Origin: Ampelocalamus luodianensis
Lineage: Eukaryota; Streptophyta; Magnoliopsida; Poales; Poaceae
Reading direction: 5' to 3'
NCBI GenBank assembly: GCA_036346255.1
Contig: CM070633.1
Coordinates: 4,836,001-4,900,000, forward strand
DNA length: 64,000 nt
A model generated the notes under the pieces. That model was not told the origin of the DNA. It saw nothing but the letters and a program-made list of their open reading frames with translations, and did no database searches. The position numbers were made by a program, and so were the translations under genes. Shown here in pieces: positions 49,382-61,111 of the stretch; within the stretch, counting starts at the first letter, position 1, and every line of letters starts with the position of its first letter.

Positions 49382-52300
49382 CTTAGTGAAACCATCAGCT
49401 ATTTGGTCCTTACTTGAGATGAAACGAATATCAAGAGACTTGCTGGCAACCCTTTCTCTGACAAAGTGGAAATCGATCTCAATATGTTTTGTGCGGGCAT
49501 GGAAGACCGGATTTGCAGATAGGCAAGTGGCACCAAGGTTGTCACACCATAGACATGGCTTGTCGTTGAGAGAGATTCCAAGTTCTTTTAGCAGTGCTTC
49601 AACCCAAATGATTTCATTGTGGCATTGGCAAGAGATTTATATTCGGCCGATCTTTGGAGCGTGACACGATTGCTTGTTTACGAGCACTCCATGAAATTAA
49701 ATTAGGGCCATAGAAGATGGCAAACCTCGATGAGCGCGATCATCAAGACATAGCCAGTGATGCATCTAAAAACCCACTGAGTAGAGTAGAGGGTGACTTC
49801 TGCAGAGTAAGTCCAACATTGATTGTACCTTTAGCATATCGTAAAATCCTCTTAACAGCTGTCCAGTGTGATGTAGTCGGAGCATGGAGAAATTGACAAA
49901 TCTTGTTAACAGAGAAAGATAAATCGGGACGAGTCAAGGTCAGGTACTGGAGACCTCCCACAATACTCCTGTAATGAGTGCTATCTTCAGTGCCAAGTGG
50001 AGTGCCATCAAGTAAGGACAACTTCTCAGAACAAGAGAGAGGTGTAGGACAAGGTGTACAGTGTGTCATGCCAACGCGGGCAAGTAAGTCATTGGCATAT
50101 TTTTCTTGATTCAAGAGCAGCCCATGTGGTGTTTTCTGGACTTCAATCCCCAAGAAGAAATGGAGATCACCAAGATCCTTGAGAGCAAAGTTATCATTCA
50201 AGTCATGAAGTAAGGCCGAGATAGCTTGATCTGAGGAGCTAGTCACAATTATGTCATCAACATAAATCAAGACAAACATAGTAATATCTGACTTGTGATA
50301 AATAAAGAGAGATGTGTCAGCCTTGGATGAATGAAAACCAAGAGTAGTGAGTTTGGCACTGAGTTTGGAGTACCATGCTCGAGGAGCTTGCTTCAGACCA
50401 TAGAGAGCCTTGTCCAACTTACAAATGTGATGCGGAGCGCGAGGATCTTCAAACCCGGGTGGTTGTTTCATATAAACCTCATCTTCCAGAACGCCATGCA
50501 AAAACGTGTTCTTGACGTCCAACTGGCGTAAGCTCCATCCTCTTAATACTGAGATAGCTAAGACAAGGCGAATGGTGGCTGCTTTGACAACCAGACTAAA
50601 GGTGTCTTCATAATCAATACCATACCTCTGTTTGAAACCTTTGGCTACCAATCGAGCTTTGTACCTATCAATTGTTCCATCTGCATTTTTCTTGATACGA
50701 TAAACCCACTTGCAATCAATCAAATTTTTATTGGTGCTAGGTGGTACGAGATGCCATGTGTTGTTCTGCATCAATGCATCATATTCAGCTTGCATAGCAT
50801 TATGCCATTTTTCATCAGTCAAGGCATCCGAGAGATTATGTGGTTCTCTTGTAGATGTTAGCAGGGCATAACGAATTGTACTGTCTTTGTAAATTTTCGG
50901 ATTCGTAATACCTTTTTGGAGCCTTGTACGCAGTTCAGGTGCAGGTAGGGGCACAGGATCCTCGTTCACAGAAGATCCAAAGCCTCGCGTAAATAGAGGC
51001 GACGTGGCGGGAATCGCCGGCGAGATCCTGCGGGACGAGGCGTGGCCGTTGGCGTGGGTGTGGTGGTGTAGAAGATCCGTGGATCCCGTTGATCGGGGTA
51101 TTTAAGGTGATGGAGACCGGTCGAGCGGCGTGGCGGCCGAGCCACGAGTTGGCGTTGAACGCGCGGACGCGGAGCGCAAGGTTGTCGGGGTGGACACCGC
51201 GTCCGTCGCGCGGGTAGTTGGCGCAGAGGTGGTTGGCCCGCGATCCAAGATGCGCGCGATCCGCGACCGGATCGGTGCGAGGCGATTGCGAGATCCGCGG
51301 GAGCGATGGTGTTGTTGCCGTGTTCGCAATAGAGTAATTGGCCGGTTGACTCGATTTGTGCAATCGTTTTGTGATTCTTCACGATGATTTGTTGTGTCGT
51401 GGTAGGGGTGTCTCCAATATATTCCGTTACTGAGTATGGTTAGTGGCAGGTACAAAATGCATGTGATCATGATTAGACATACCCTCTATAGTAGATGATG
51501 TGGAGACAATTTTTGGGAAGAAGAAGGAGTTCTTGACTAAGACGAGATCCAACATTTTGGTGGAGAGAGGCAAAAGGAAAAATGTTTTCATCGAAGACGA
51601 CATCACGAGAAATATAGACTCTCCCGGTAGACACATCGAGACATTTGACTCCTTTGTGTAGAGGACTATAGCCGAGAAACACACACCGAGTGGAGCGAAA
51701 AGCTAGTTTGCGCTTGTTGTAGGGACGAAGATTAGGCCAGCAAGCACAACCGAAAATGCGAAGAGAGTCATAGTTTGGCTTGAGATGGAGAAGTTTGTCG
51801 GTTGGTGTTTCAAAGTTTAGAGTTTTGCTAGGAAGCATGTTGATAAGAAATGTGGCTGTTAAGAAGGCTTCGTCCCAAAATTTGAGTGGCATGGAAGCAT
51901 TTGCAAGTAAGGAGAGGCCAACTTCAACTATATGGCGATGTTTTCTCTCGGCGGAACCATTTTGTTGATGAGTATGGGGGCAAGAGACATGATGAGTTAT
52001 ACCAATCTTTTGGAAAAACAAATTGAGTTTCTTATATTCACCACCCCAATCTGTTTGCATGGTTATGATTTTGCGACCAAATTTGCGTTCAACAAATTTT
52101 TGGAAATTAAGAAAAACTTGGGAGACATCAGATCTTTTCTTAAGCAAATAGATCCATGTGAATTTGCTAAAATCGTCAATAAAACTTACGTAATATGAGT
52201 GTTTACCAACAGAAGTTGGGGCAGGACCCCAAACATCAGAGAAAATTTGTTCCAAAGGTACAGTGGAAACACTAGTAGAAATAGGATAAGGTAATTGGTG

Positions 52301-53859
52301 ACTTTTTGCTTGTTGACATGGATCACACACATAAGGATTTATTTCATGCGAATGAGCAAGATTATTTTTCCGAAGAATGTGTTGAACGATGAACGAAGAT
52401 GGATGCCCTAGACGACGATGCTAGGTGGAGGATGAAGGCTTGAGTGTGATGAAGGCGTGCTTGGAGGAATCCGTAGAGGTAGGCACAAGAGGATATAAAC
52501 CACCATGACATGGGCCTTTAAAGATGATGTGTTTCGTTACCTGATCCTTAATCAAAAAGAAAAACGGGTGAAATTCAACAAAGGCATTGTTGTCTAGGGA
52601 AATTTTGTGAGTAGATAATAAATTTTTGGAAGCACTAGGCACATGTAGAATATTTCGAAGATTGAGGGAACTATGAGGGGTATGAATAATCGAATGACCA
52701 ACATGTTTAATTGCCATACCTTGACCACTCGCATTGTGGATTTGATCATTGCCCTTGTAGTGCTCGTGAGTAGATAATTTGCTCAATTCTCCAGTGACAT
52801 GATTTGTGGCGCCGGAGTCCATATACCAATTTGTGTCCACTCCGTAAGAGGCAATGTGTGCGCCTTTATCTTCAGTGTGAGAGTCATCATCATCATCATC
52901 ATCCCGTAGCGCCACCAGCACTCGCTTGCAGGATGCCCATGTTTTTTGCAAATTTGACAAGTTATGTCTTGATGAGGAGAGGGTATACGATGACCACGAC
53001 CACGACCTCCTTTGTTCTGCGGGCGACGACCAGCATCATGGCCATCACGCCGTGGGGGGCGCCCTTGCTGATGTCGGCCAAAACCACCACCGCCGTGACC
53101 ACCTCCACGGTGGCCACCACCATAGCCACCTCTTGAATTTTGGCGGTAGCCACCACCACCTCCACCACGACGAGCAACGTTGACCGAGGAGGAAAAAGAG
53201 GTAGGTTCCTCGGACTCGGCCAACATTTTTTGACGATAATCATAGGCAAGAAGTTGGTTGCAGACATCGGCAGAGGTAGTGGTGGGAATTGCATTAACGG
53301 TGGTAACCAGACCATTGTACTCACCATGGAGTCCAGCGAGAAGATATTCCTTTAGTTCTTCATCGGAGACGACCCGCCCCGCAGCAGCGAGTTCGGAGGC
53401 GAATCCTTTCATCTTGTTGATGTAGACGGTGGCAGTGAGATCCCTCTTCTTGGTGTTGGTGAGGGCGGTGCGCAGCATCCCGACCCGAGCCTTGGTTTGA
53501 GCGGAGAACTTGGCGTCGATGGCGGCCCAGATTTCAGCAGCGTGCTCCAGGCCGAGGAGATCGGCATGGACCTCTTGCGTGACAGCCCGAAGAATGTAGC
53601 TGACGACTTGTTGATCCCTCGAGATCCAGATCCCATAGGCCGGATTGGGAATCGTAACCTTGTTCTTCTCCGAATCTTCAACCTCCATTGTTTTGTTGGG
53701 CGCGGGGTCGGTGCCGTCGAGCAGCCCCATGACCTGCGCGCCGCGCAGTGCCGGTAGCACCTGCCCCTTCCAGAAGAGGAAGTTGGCTTGCGTTAGTTTC
53801 TCTGACGGAGGACCTCCAAGGGTCGCCGTGGTCGCCGACGCCATGGTCGAGGATGACAT
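49382..53859 (-). pseudogene. copia gag-pol polyprotein of element 2
   Basis: Start ATG 53859 (MSSSTMASATTATLGG). Gag is intact to about 52830 with the UBN2 core (NFLFWKGQVLPALRG) and zinc knuckle (CQICKKHGHPASECWWR). A shift lies near 52880 in a GAT-rich run. The protease (WYMDSGATNHVTG) is at 52421-52960, integrase at 51473-52330 (SDVWGPAPTS, QTDWGGEYK, QNGSAERKHRH), and a 408-codon RT/RNase H frame at 49743-50969 (TFLHGVLEDEVYM, YVDDIIVTSSS). Frames are broken near 52420, 51400-50970 and 49740. The 3' tail resumes at 41353-41432 after the RIRE1-like insertion. Confidence 0.87.
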
Positions 53860-53929
53860 TATTGGGAGGGAGGGAGGAGTTTTGTTTTCGGTTATAGGGG
53901 ACGTCAAGGAAGAGCATCTCTGATTACCA

Positions 53930-54156
53930 TGTTGGTTGGGTAAACGATCATATCCCGTTAGGGAGATCGGTTCCATGTTATATGCTAGGTGGAAAAGCCC
54001 CACCTGTGGCTTACAAGGAAAGGACTTACAATAGGCAAGAGATTAAAGGGAGAAGGAGAGAATCACGTATGACCGTTGAGGGTCAATGCCGCATGGTGAA
54101 CTACCCAATGCAGGTTGTATCTAGGCCATACGTGATGTACATAATATTGGCTAACA
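53930..54156 (-). repeat. 5' LTR of copia element 2
   Basis: 227 bp next to the primer binding site; identical to 41126-41352 by eye. Confidence 0.93.
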
Positions 54157-54179
54157 CTCAGAACCAGTAGGATCAAGTG

Positions 54180-54191
54180 CTCTGATACCAA
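54180..54191 (-). other. primer binding site of the capture element
   Basis: Minus strand TGGTATCAGAGC, complementary to the 3' end of initiator tRNA-Met, two bases from the 5' LTR. Confidence 0.85.
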
Positions 54192-54192
54192 T

Positions 54193-54531
54193 TGTTACGA
54201 ACCGATTGGATGAACTCAGAGAAACACTAGAAATAAGAACATATGATCCTAATCAACACAATACACTAGTACTTGGGGATACAAAATGGGGAAATTAGAG
54301 TCAGGACGGGGAAGAATGATCTAGACTAGGAAGAGAAGGAGGAGATTGGGAATCGGAAGAACTGAGGTTGGGGAAAAGAACAGCCTCGGGAGGAAGAAGA
54401 GCTAAGCCTCAAAATGATTTTCGATGTCTTCCCAGATGCTATCGCCTCCCCTTTGTAATTGGGTCTCAGTCCTCTCGCCCCTGGGCCACGGCCCACGAAC
54501 CAGCCCATTCAAGGCAGGCCGGTCCGTGACA
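54193..54531 (-). repeat. 5' LTR of the capture element
   Basis: Starts (minus) TGTCACGGACCGG and ends TTCGTAACA beside the primer binding site. The right flank GAGGT duplicates 32967-32971. Confidence 0.92.
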
Positions 54532-55200
54532 GAGGTATACCTCTCCATGATAATCATGACTGGTCGTAGGTGTCGACATGCATTCATCTCTCATGACTCA
54601 TGCATAAGCTCATACGGTAAAGAGATACAACATCATTGCATAGCATCAACGCGGACATCAGTGCATCAATGTACCAATAAGCTTACAAAATTTGATGGAT
54701 AAAATTTAGCAACCAAATACATATACGAACTTTCTTCAAAATAATACATGTACTAACAATCATCTAGACATACTAGTTTTTCTTAATAACATCTAGTTAG
54801 CATAGCATGTATTTTTTAAACAATTTTTTGTTTGAAAGTGTTGCAACAAACTTTGGTTTTCTGTGAATTTGTAAAATACTATAGTATTCATAAAACTGTG
54901 GTATCTTATGAATTGTACATTAAAAACTATGGTTTTCAAACACTGTGGGTTATAAAATACTGTAACATCCAAACAGTAGGGCATGTTTGGATACAAATTA
55001 TTATTTTTAGTTTTTAGAGAATACCATGATTTCTGGAAAATACTATAGTATAAAAAACTTTGAGGTGTTTGGGTACAACAAACTTTATAGTTTTATAAAC
55101 CATAGTACGCCAAATATCATGGTTTTTTATTTTAAAAAACCTAATCTATACCTCTTTTTCTAAACCGAGCACACTCTTTCGGACGGCCAACGAGGGTGCA
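54532..55200. repeat. right flank with MITE-like AT-rich repeats
   Basis: 54790-54975 and 54976-55190 are adjacent AT-rich repeats sharing words such as AATACTATAGTATT and TTTGGATAC; the second resembles 32676-32900 on the other side of the nest. No coding capacity. Class not settled. Confidence 0.5.
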
Positions 55201-57580
55201 GCCGTGCAGGGCGAGCGGCGGCCAGTGGGGGCGCAGGGCGAGCGGCAGAAGATGCATGTGTAGCAGGCTCGACGGGAGCAGAAGTGTCAGGCTTGGTACC
55301 AACGGGCTCGTCCGTTGAGAGCCGTGGCCGTCGCCCCTGCTGCTACGACGCCGCATCCACCTCGCCTTCCCTAGTGGTATGGATACGATCACCATTCTGC
55401 AATTCTGCATTACAGCTTATGCCATTTGAATTCCATGTTGTGCTTGTCGTGTTGCCATCTTGCCATCTGCGCAATACTTTCTTAACAAATCGCTGTCATT
55501 TTGCGTGTTCTAAGTAGCCTATGTATTTAGGCAAGGACGGTTCTATTTCCCACTTTTGTTAACCATGAACTAAATTATAACAGCCCAAGAATCAGTTGAA
55601 ATGTTTGACATCTAATCATGTAAATGCTCATCTGAATATCCGATTCTTTTCAAATAGTTGTGAATTTCAGAAGTGGGATTGATTTGAATTTTATCCGAAA
55701 GAATTAAATCATTAGCCAATACCTTTTTCTTTCAAGTTTTCTTTGCTCACGAGTCCCAAATTCCACTTTAAAATGTTGATTTAGGAGAGTTTGAGTTCTC
55801 AAGTCTCGTATAGTCAAGGTAAATATATTCCATTATAGATTGTTTCAGTCTATGAACAAATGCATTGCTTATTTGGCCCAAATTCCACTTTATTGTTAGG
55901 CTAGCATGAAGCAACACTTATGATCTGCTAGGGAGGCATGATTGTCGCTTACTCTCTTTTGGTTGTGTGATTGGATATTTGGATTTCTGTTGTTGACTCG
56001 TCGCAACTTTGGTAGTGCCTAGTGAATTATTTGTTATCGTATCTTGTTTTTATTTCCATCTATAAACCTTTACATGTGTGATGTATCGTATCCGTTCTTT
56101 TACTTTAAAACTTTTGTGGATTTGCATGATGTGTAATTGTGCATTCAAATATATGATGCTTGCAGTTTTGAAGAGAGTAATAGTCCATAATTAGGCATTT
56201 AGCTTGCGGCTTGCCCAAGCTTTGGAAAATTCCTGACTCCGCCACTGGATGGGAAGGTATAGGATGGATGGGATGACTCTGGATGAGATGATATAAGTAT
56301 GGTGTTTGGTTGGTGGGATAGGATGATACATGATTTTTGTTGGTTGGTGGGATAGGATGGTTCAAGATGGTGTTTGGTTGATGAATAAGGTTGTATTTGG
56401 ATTGTCACAAATTTAATGATCCTATCTCAGTAGAACAATTTTGTCACATCTATATTTTAATAAATAGAATTTTTATGCATCTCATGAGCATGCATATTGT
56501 TTTTGAAGCATGTGCATCATTTATTGCACTTGGACAATCTTAATCAAACACTAAACTTTCGACTCAAAAAGAAAATCCCCAAAGAAAACCAAAATAAAAA
56601 CATGTGATCATCTATGGGAAATAATTTATTTAAATACGATAATATTTTATCATGAATAAATATATATTTTTTTCCAAATTTTGAGAGCTTAATTCAACAA
56701 TGTAAAAAAATCAAACCAAGTTCTAAAAGCTATTGATGTTAATGAATTAAAATAAGAAGAATAAACCTTGAATAACAAGGTTACAAATTTTATCTGGATA
56801 CTAGATCATCCCAAGAATATATTTGAAAATTTATATAATTTTAGGAATTTATTTGCTATTTTTTTAGCCTAGTCAAACTTGAGGGGTTTGAAGTTAAAAA
56901 AAGTTATTCTGGTAATATTCAGACCGTTCGAACATCATCCTTGCTCCGATCGGACCGTCCGGATAGGTTGGGTCCGATCGGACTGGTCCGAACGTCAACG
57001 GTCCAAAAGACTGAGTTTGAAAACAAACCCAACAACTTTGATCGGGTGAGATAAAATAACAAATAAAATTTTAAAAATTTAAAATTTTTCAGAGGGGTTA
57101 TTGGGCTAACCTAGAACACATATAAAATTTTAAACCTCACTGTTCATGTTTTATTTGCTTAGTTTAAATTCTGCCAAAACAAGGGTTTTCGAAATGAGTT
57201 TGAATTTTCTGTGGGTTAACTTAGGCTCTAAAATTTTGAAAAAATTATATTTATTCACGATAAATATTATAGTATTTGAATAAATTATTTCACAGAGGTC
57301 TTTGTAAGGACTTATTTATGTTTTCTTTGGAGGAGTTGATTTAGGTTATAGTTTAATCTTTGATAAAGATTTTCCAAGTGCAATAAATGCAATGCATGTG
57401 GAGCTGGAGCGGATGACGCGGTGCTGAATCGTGTGGTTCAGTAATTTTTGTGGAATGACAATGTCCGGCATATCAAGTGGATATTCCCTCTCGGAGGACG
57501 AGTTGGTCCTCAACGCATTGGTTCTATTCATGCAGCCAAACGCATGATCATGCAATATCCTGAACCATCTGGTACTAGAG
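55201..57580. other. intergenic, no gene seen
   Basis: A GC-rich piece (55170-55400) has short frames only. 56240-56400 repeats GGATAGGATGG and TGGTGTTTGGTTG words. 56930-57010 has CCGATCGGAC / CCGTCCGGA palindromes. Inverted copies of ATGGTG..TTTGGTTGA lie at 56377-56400 and 57582-57611 and could be ends of a DNA transposon. Confidence 0.4.
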
Positions 57581-57599
57581 CCATTTCATTCACTCAACC

Positions 57600-58145
57600 A
57601 AACGCACCATGGCCGCAAAGGTGATGGCGACCGGGACAACGACCATTGGGACGACGAACGGGACAGCGGCGGCGACCATTGCAGGTTGGCAAAGAAAGTG
57701 GTGTTTGTCGGATCTGGCCGCCTCCCACTGCCATCAAGCCGGATCTCCCTAGATCCAGCCAGATTCAGACGCAAGCTGGCCGAATCCGACCGGCCGATGG
57801 CGGAGGAGTGAGGAGATGGCCGGCGGCGGCGCGAGCTTGAAGAGATGGCGGGGCACCGGGAGGACATGGCGAGCCGCGGTCCACGGGGCAAGCTCGAGGA
57901 GTCGAGGAGATTGTTGGGTGGCGCGAGGAGATGGCGAGTGGCGGCACGAGCTCATGGAGATGGCGGCCGATGGCACGACCTCAAGGAGGAGGGAAAGAGG
58001 AGGGAGGCGTCGGTGGGGAGTGAGAGAGAAAGAGGGAGGCGTCGGTGGGGGGAGGGAAAGAGGAGGGAGGCGTCGGTGGGGAGTGAGAGAGGAAGAGGGT
58101 CAGGGAGTCGTCGGTGGGGGAGTGAGAGAGAAATAATTAAAAATA
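57600..58145. repeat. GC-rich block with ~57-bp tandem repeat
   Basis: 58000-58125 repeats GGAGGCGTCGGTGGGG with GAGTGAGAGAG spacers about four times. Overlapping frames on both strands are composition artefacts without domains. Confidence 0.55.
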
Positions 58146-58723
58146 AACATTGAGAAGTGTGCTATAGACAGTTGTTGTAGAGGTTGTCTTTTGTGCTGTC
58201 TTTAGTTGATGCAGATAAATTATAGACGGCTCAATAGATCAACCATTGTACATGTTCTTAGTGATGCTTGTTATCTACTCTTGTATTTTCTATAGCGTTA
58301 TTAGTACATCCGAAGATAAGATGTGCTCTATGGCCCTAGGGACTAACAAAATGCATGTGTTTGCTGGCACATTTTGTTTTGAGTAAAAATGTAATTGTAT
58401 TTTTGGTGCCATTCTCATTGAATATGGGCAATTAGGTGTATAAGTTCGTGAAGATAAAAAGACACTATGATCACCTTTGAAGTGATAAATACACAAGTAA
58501 CACTATTTTCTTTTCTTAGATGCATTCCATATCTTCATCATGGTTTTGAAGCCACATTATTATTGAGTTTGCCAATGATTGGATTAGGGTCAGAGAGATG
58601 CTAGTTGGAATTGATAAGAACTTCATTGGCAATGTTGACCTAAAGTGTTTCTGTGATAAACTCCAAAAGAAAATGTGTATGGTATTTGATTTTTCGTTGT
58701 AACGCATGAGCACATGACTAATC
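58146..58723. other. intergenic, no gene seen
   Basis: AT-rich with no recognised feature. Confidence 0.35.
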
Positions 58724-58884
58724 TCATGGTAGAGGACAGTATGAGTAATGAGGAATGACGATCGACATTCGAAAGAAAGAATCAAATGCATCTAAAAGGA
58801 AGGCCTCTCTTCGTTGGTAAGTGGTAACAGTACTGAAACACCGGTCACCTGAGCTGCATACTTGCGCCTGCACCTGCACGAGTT

Positions 58885-59712
58885 TCACAATCGCAAGAAG
58901 TGGAAAGTGATGCCATGGAACCCCACGTCGCCGAGCTGCAGCGCGCAGCTGCAGCCTCTCTGCGCCCGGATGTACATGGGGTTGGTCAGGTCGCCGGTCA
59001 CGCCCCGCTCCTCGTAGCCCTCCAAGACGCCGATGCCAAGCGCCATGAGCTCCAGGAGCTGCAGTACGTAGGGCTTGACGCTGCCCTCGCCGTACACGGA
59101 CGCGCCGGCGACCTCGCCGAGCAGCCCGGTGCCCTCGCCGAGCAGCCCGGCGCCGTTGCATGTCAGCGACCACTCGCACTCCCGCCAGACGTGCCGCGCC
59201 GCAGTACTCGCACTCCCGCCAGACGCGCCGCGCCGCAGTACGATCTCGACCGGTCCGGACGCGTGCACGGCCGCGAACTCGTCCGTGGTGAGCCTGAGCC
59301 GGATCACGATGAGCACGTCCGACCGCGGGGCGTCGGCTTGGATAGCAGGTGGACGAGGAACGTGGCGGCTCCGGGGGGCGAAGCCGCCGAAGACGAAGAC
59401 CGTGGACGGCATCCACGGCGGGTGAAGCCGAGCAGAGTGGCGGTCATGGCCGACGTGGCGAGCGGCGGCAAGAAGATGGCGCGGAGCCTGGAGGCGAGGC
59501 GGCTCTGCAAGTAGACGTCGACCTGTAGATGCGTGGTCGGTTCTTCGATGCCGTGGACAATGGGCCGCGACGAACCGTTGGGTGCGTAGAGAACACCGGG
59601 TTTTGTGGTGCCGGGCGCCATGGCCGAGAGCTTTCTTCCTCTTGAGCCTCTTCTTGACCCACTCCATTGGCAGTTTGGCACCGCGAGATTGGTTCTTCAT
59701 TCCCTCTGACAT
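58885..59712 (-). pseudogene. unrecognised GC-rich coding-like region
   Basis: A 275-codon frame (minus, MSEGMKNQSRGAKLP) whose last third reads like a real protein: SVKPYVLQLLELMALGIGV and GDLTNPMYIRAQRG, ending FHFLRL. The more protein-like N-terminal part is in another frame (59681-59304, MAPGTTKPGVLYAPNG, VDVYLQSRLASRLRAIFLPP). A frame shift near 59420 therefore probably separates the halves of one gene. Two short tandem duplications lie inside (GCCGAGCAGCCCGG at 59115-59155; ~40 bp at 59180-59245). I do not recognise the family. Confidence 0.4.
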
Positions 59713-59721
59713 GGGGCCTGC

Positions 59722-60120
59722 AGCGAACGAGTGGCCTATTAACCGGCACCATCCAAGATTTTTTTTCTTAACCTGGTACCGTTTGTTACTGATCGCTATC
59801 TTCCGTGGTTCTAAAATTTAACTAGGAATTCAAATGAGAGGGAGAATATGAATGTTTAATTTTCAATACGGATTTGCTATTTCTAAGTCGTTTGAATTTT
59901 TGAATTTGTGTAGAAATTGATGTGTCATATAATTTAATATTGATCTTATGAATAAAATATATAATTTATACTTACTAAAATTTTAATCACCTTACGAATA
60001 AATAATCCCTTTTCAATATAATCCGGAAGATCTAGCATCGAAGCACTAGTCAATCAGCAAGATACACACATCGCTAATGAAGTTGCAAATGGGGCGGATC
60101 GACCAGAGGAAAACGTGGAA
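59722..60120. other. intergenic, no gene seen
   Basis: AT-rich stretch leading to the RPS21 promoter. Confidence 0.35.
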
Positions 60121-60129
60121 AAGCGACAA

Positions 60130-60340
60130 CGGCCGGCCCAATACAAACATCGGTCAATCTGAGCCGTCCGAGTTGGGCTCTCATAATACTTCTCCTGTAG
60201 GGCCCATATGTCAGCACCAGGGAGGCAGGGACGCGCATCATTCTAGGGCAAACTACCCAGGAGCAAACGGTCACCGTCAGATCTAGATCCAACTGCAGGC
60301 AGGCTATCCTTCTTGCCCTTTTAAGAGCCCAAACCCTCTC
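60130..60340 (+). promoter_or_regulatory. RPS21 promoter: site II motifs and telo box
   Basis: Three site II-type words (GGCCCA at 60135-60140 and 60201-60206, TGGGCT at 60174-60179) lie upstream of a telo-box AAACCCT (60331-60337). This pair is a hallmark of plant ribosomal-protein promoters (TCP-factor binding). No strong TATA box; TTTTAAGAG lies at about 60319-60327. Confidence 0.6.
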
Positions 60341-60419
60341 GAGGAACCCCTCCTGCACCGTCGTCTTCCTCTCGCTTCCCCGCCGTCGCCACGGCCAGAG
60401 CTCGACTCGCTCCCGAGAG
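60340..60419 (+). other. probable 5' UTR exon of RPS21
   Basis: A CT-rich leader (GTCGTCTTCCTCTCGC) with a donor site GAGAG/GTACCAG at 60419/60420; the acceptor is near 61078. A pyrimidine-rich start is usual for translational-machinery mRNAs. The left end is approximate. Confidence 0.5.
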
Positions 60420-60516
60420 GTACCAGTCCACCAAAACCCTGCACCCCGATCTCTCCTCCTCATCTTGTTGCGTAGATCCGCGCATAGCTACTCTGGATCT
60501 CTGGTTTTAGGATGTT

Positions 60517-60896
60517 TGTTACATACCCGATTGATGAACACTGATGCACACCCGGGTCAAGAACACGGCGATCCAATACCAACTCAATACACCAGTTCTT
60601 GGGGATACAAATTGGAGAAATAGAATCGAGACGGGAAGGAGCAATCAAGGCTAAGAAGAAGAAGAAGTAGACTGGGAATCAGAGAGATAGAATATGGTTG
60701 GGAGGAAGAACAGCAGGGGAAGAGGAGAGCCGAGGCAATAAGCCTGAAGTATTCTGTTCTTTCAATAATCCCCGTGCTGCTGCCACTTGCTTCCTATGTA
60801 GTGATGCCAGTCCCAGCCGATTGAGCCATGTAGCCAGCCCACTAGCATTGTCTAGCCCGGCAGCCCAACTCCTACAGCCCACGTACGTTCATGCCA
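60517..60896 (-). mobile_element. solo LTR in RPS21 intron 1, related to the capture element
   Basis: 380 bp starting TGTTACATACCCG and ending ATGCCA, flanked by the perfect 5-bp repeat ATGTT (60512-60516 and 60897-60901). Its first half resembles the capture-element LTR (shared order CGATTG.ATGAAC, CAATACAC, CTTGGGGATACAAA, GACGGG.AAG), so it belongs to the same or a sister family. Confidence 0.85.
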
Positions 60897-61111
60897 ATGT
60901 TGCATCTTGCCGTACTGGGATTATGCCACTTTGGTATAGACCATAGCAAACTTCACAGCCATTCTTGTTTCTGGATTTGATCCGTAGAACTTACTTATAT
61001 AGTTATCTTCTTTATATGGAAGTATCCTTTGTAATTAGTTTTTCTGCTAAATGGCGTATCTGTTTCTTCTGTGATCAGCAGTAGTGTTGCGGCATCCCTC
61101 CAGTCGCCAGC

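Larger units (their letters stand above)
41126..54156 (-). mobile_element. copia element 2, nested in the capture element, itself split by RIRE1-like copy 2
   Basis: LTRs at 41126-41352 and 53930-54156 (227 bp each, TG...CA, identical by eye) are flanked by target duplication CTCAG (41121-41125 and 54157-54161). The primer binding site (minus TGGTAATCAGAG, plus 53918-53929) adjoins the 5' LTR, and the AAGGGGGG purine tract (41353-41360) adjoins the 3' LTR. Without the 7.9-kb RIRE1-like insertion it is about 5.1 kb. Confidence 0.93.
32972..54531 (-). mobile_element. non-autonomous LTR retrotransposon carrying a multi-gene chimera (outermost of the nest)
   Basis: Two direct LTRs (32972-33312, 341 bp; 54193-54531, 339 bp) begin TGTCA and end TAACA on the minus strand and are flanked by a perfect 5-bp target duplication GAGGT (32967-32971 and 54532-54536). 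Next to the right-hand (5') LTR is a primer binding site matching initiator tRNA-Met (minus TGGTATCAGAGC, plus 54180-54191). A polypurine tract (minus AAGGAGGGAGGAA) precedes the 3' LTR. Two later copia insertions account for all but about 3.9 kb. The element's own interior holds one gag-like or unassigned ORF (40409-41107) and an intron-less chimera of host gene fragments. No integrase or reverse transcriptase of its own was seen, so it would depend on a partner element. Confidence 0.92.

Noticed and set aside
52804..53357. His/Thr-rich plus-strand frames
   Set aside because: Antisense shadow of the Gly-rich zinc-knuckle region of the copia gag.
57586..58153. Gly/Arg-rich frames
   Set aside because: Tandem repeat translation without a conserved domain.
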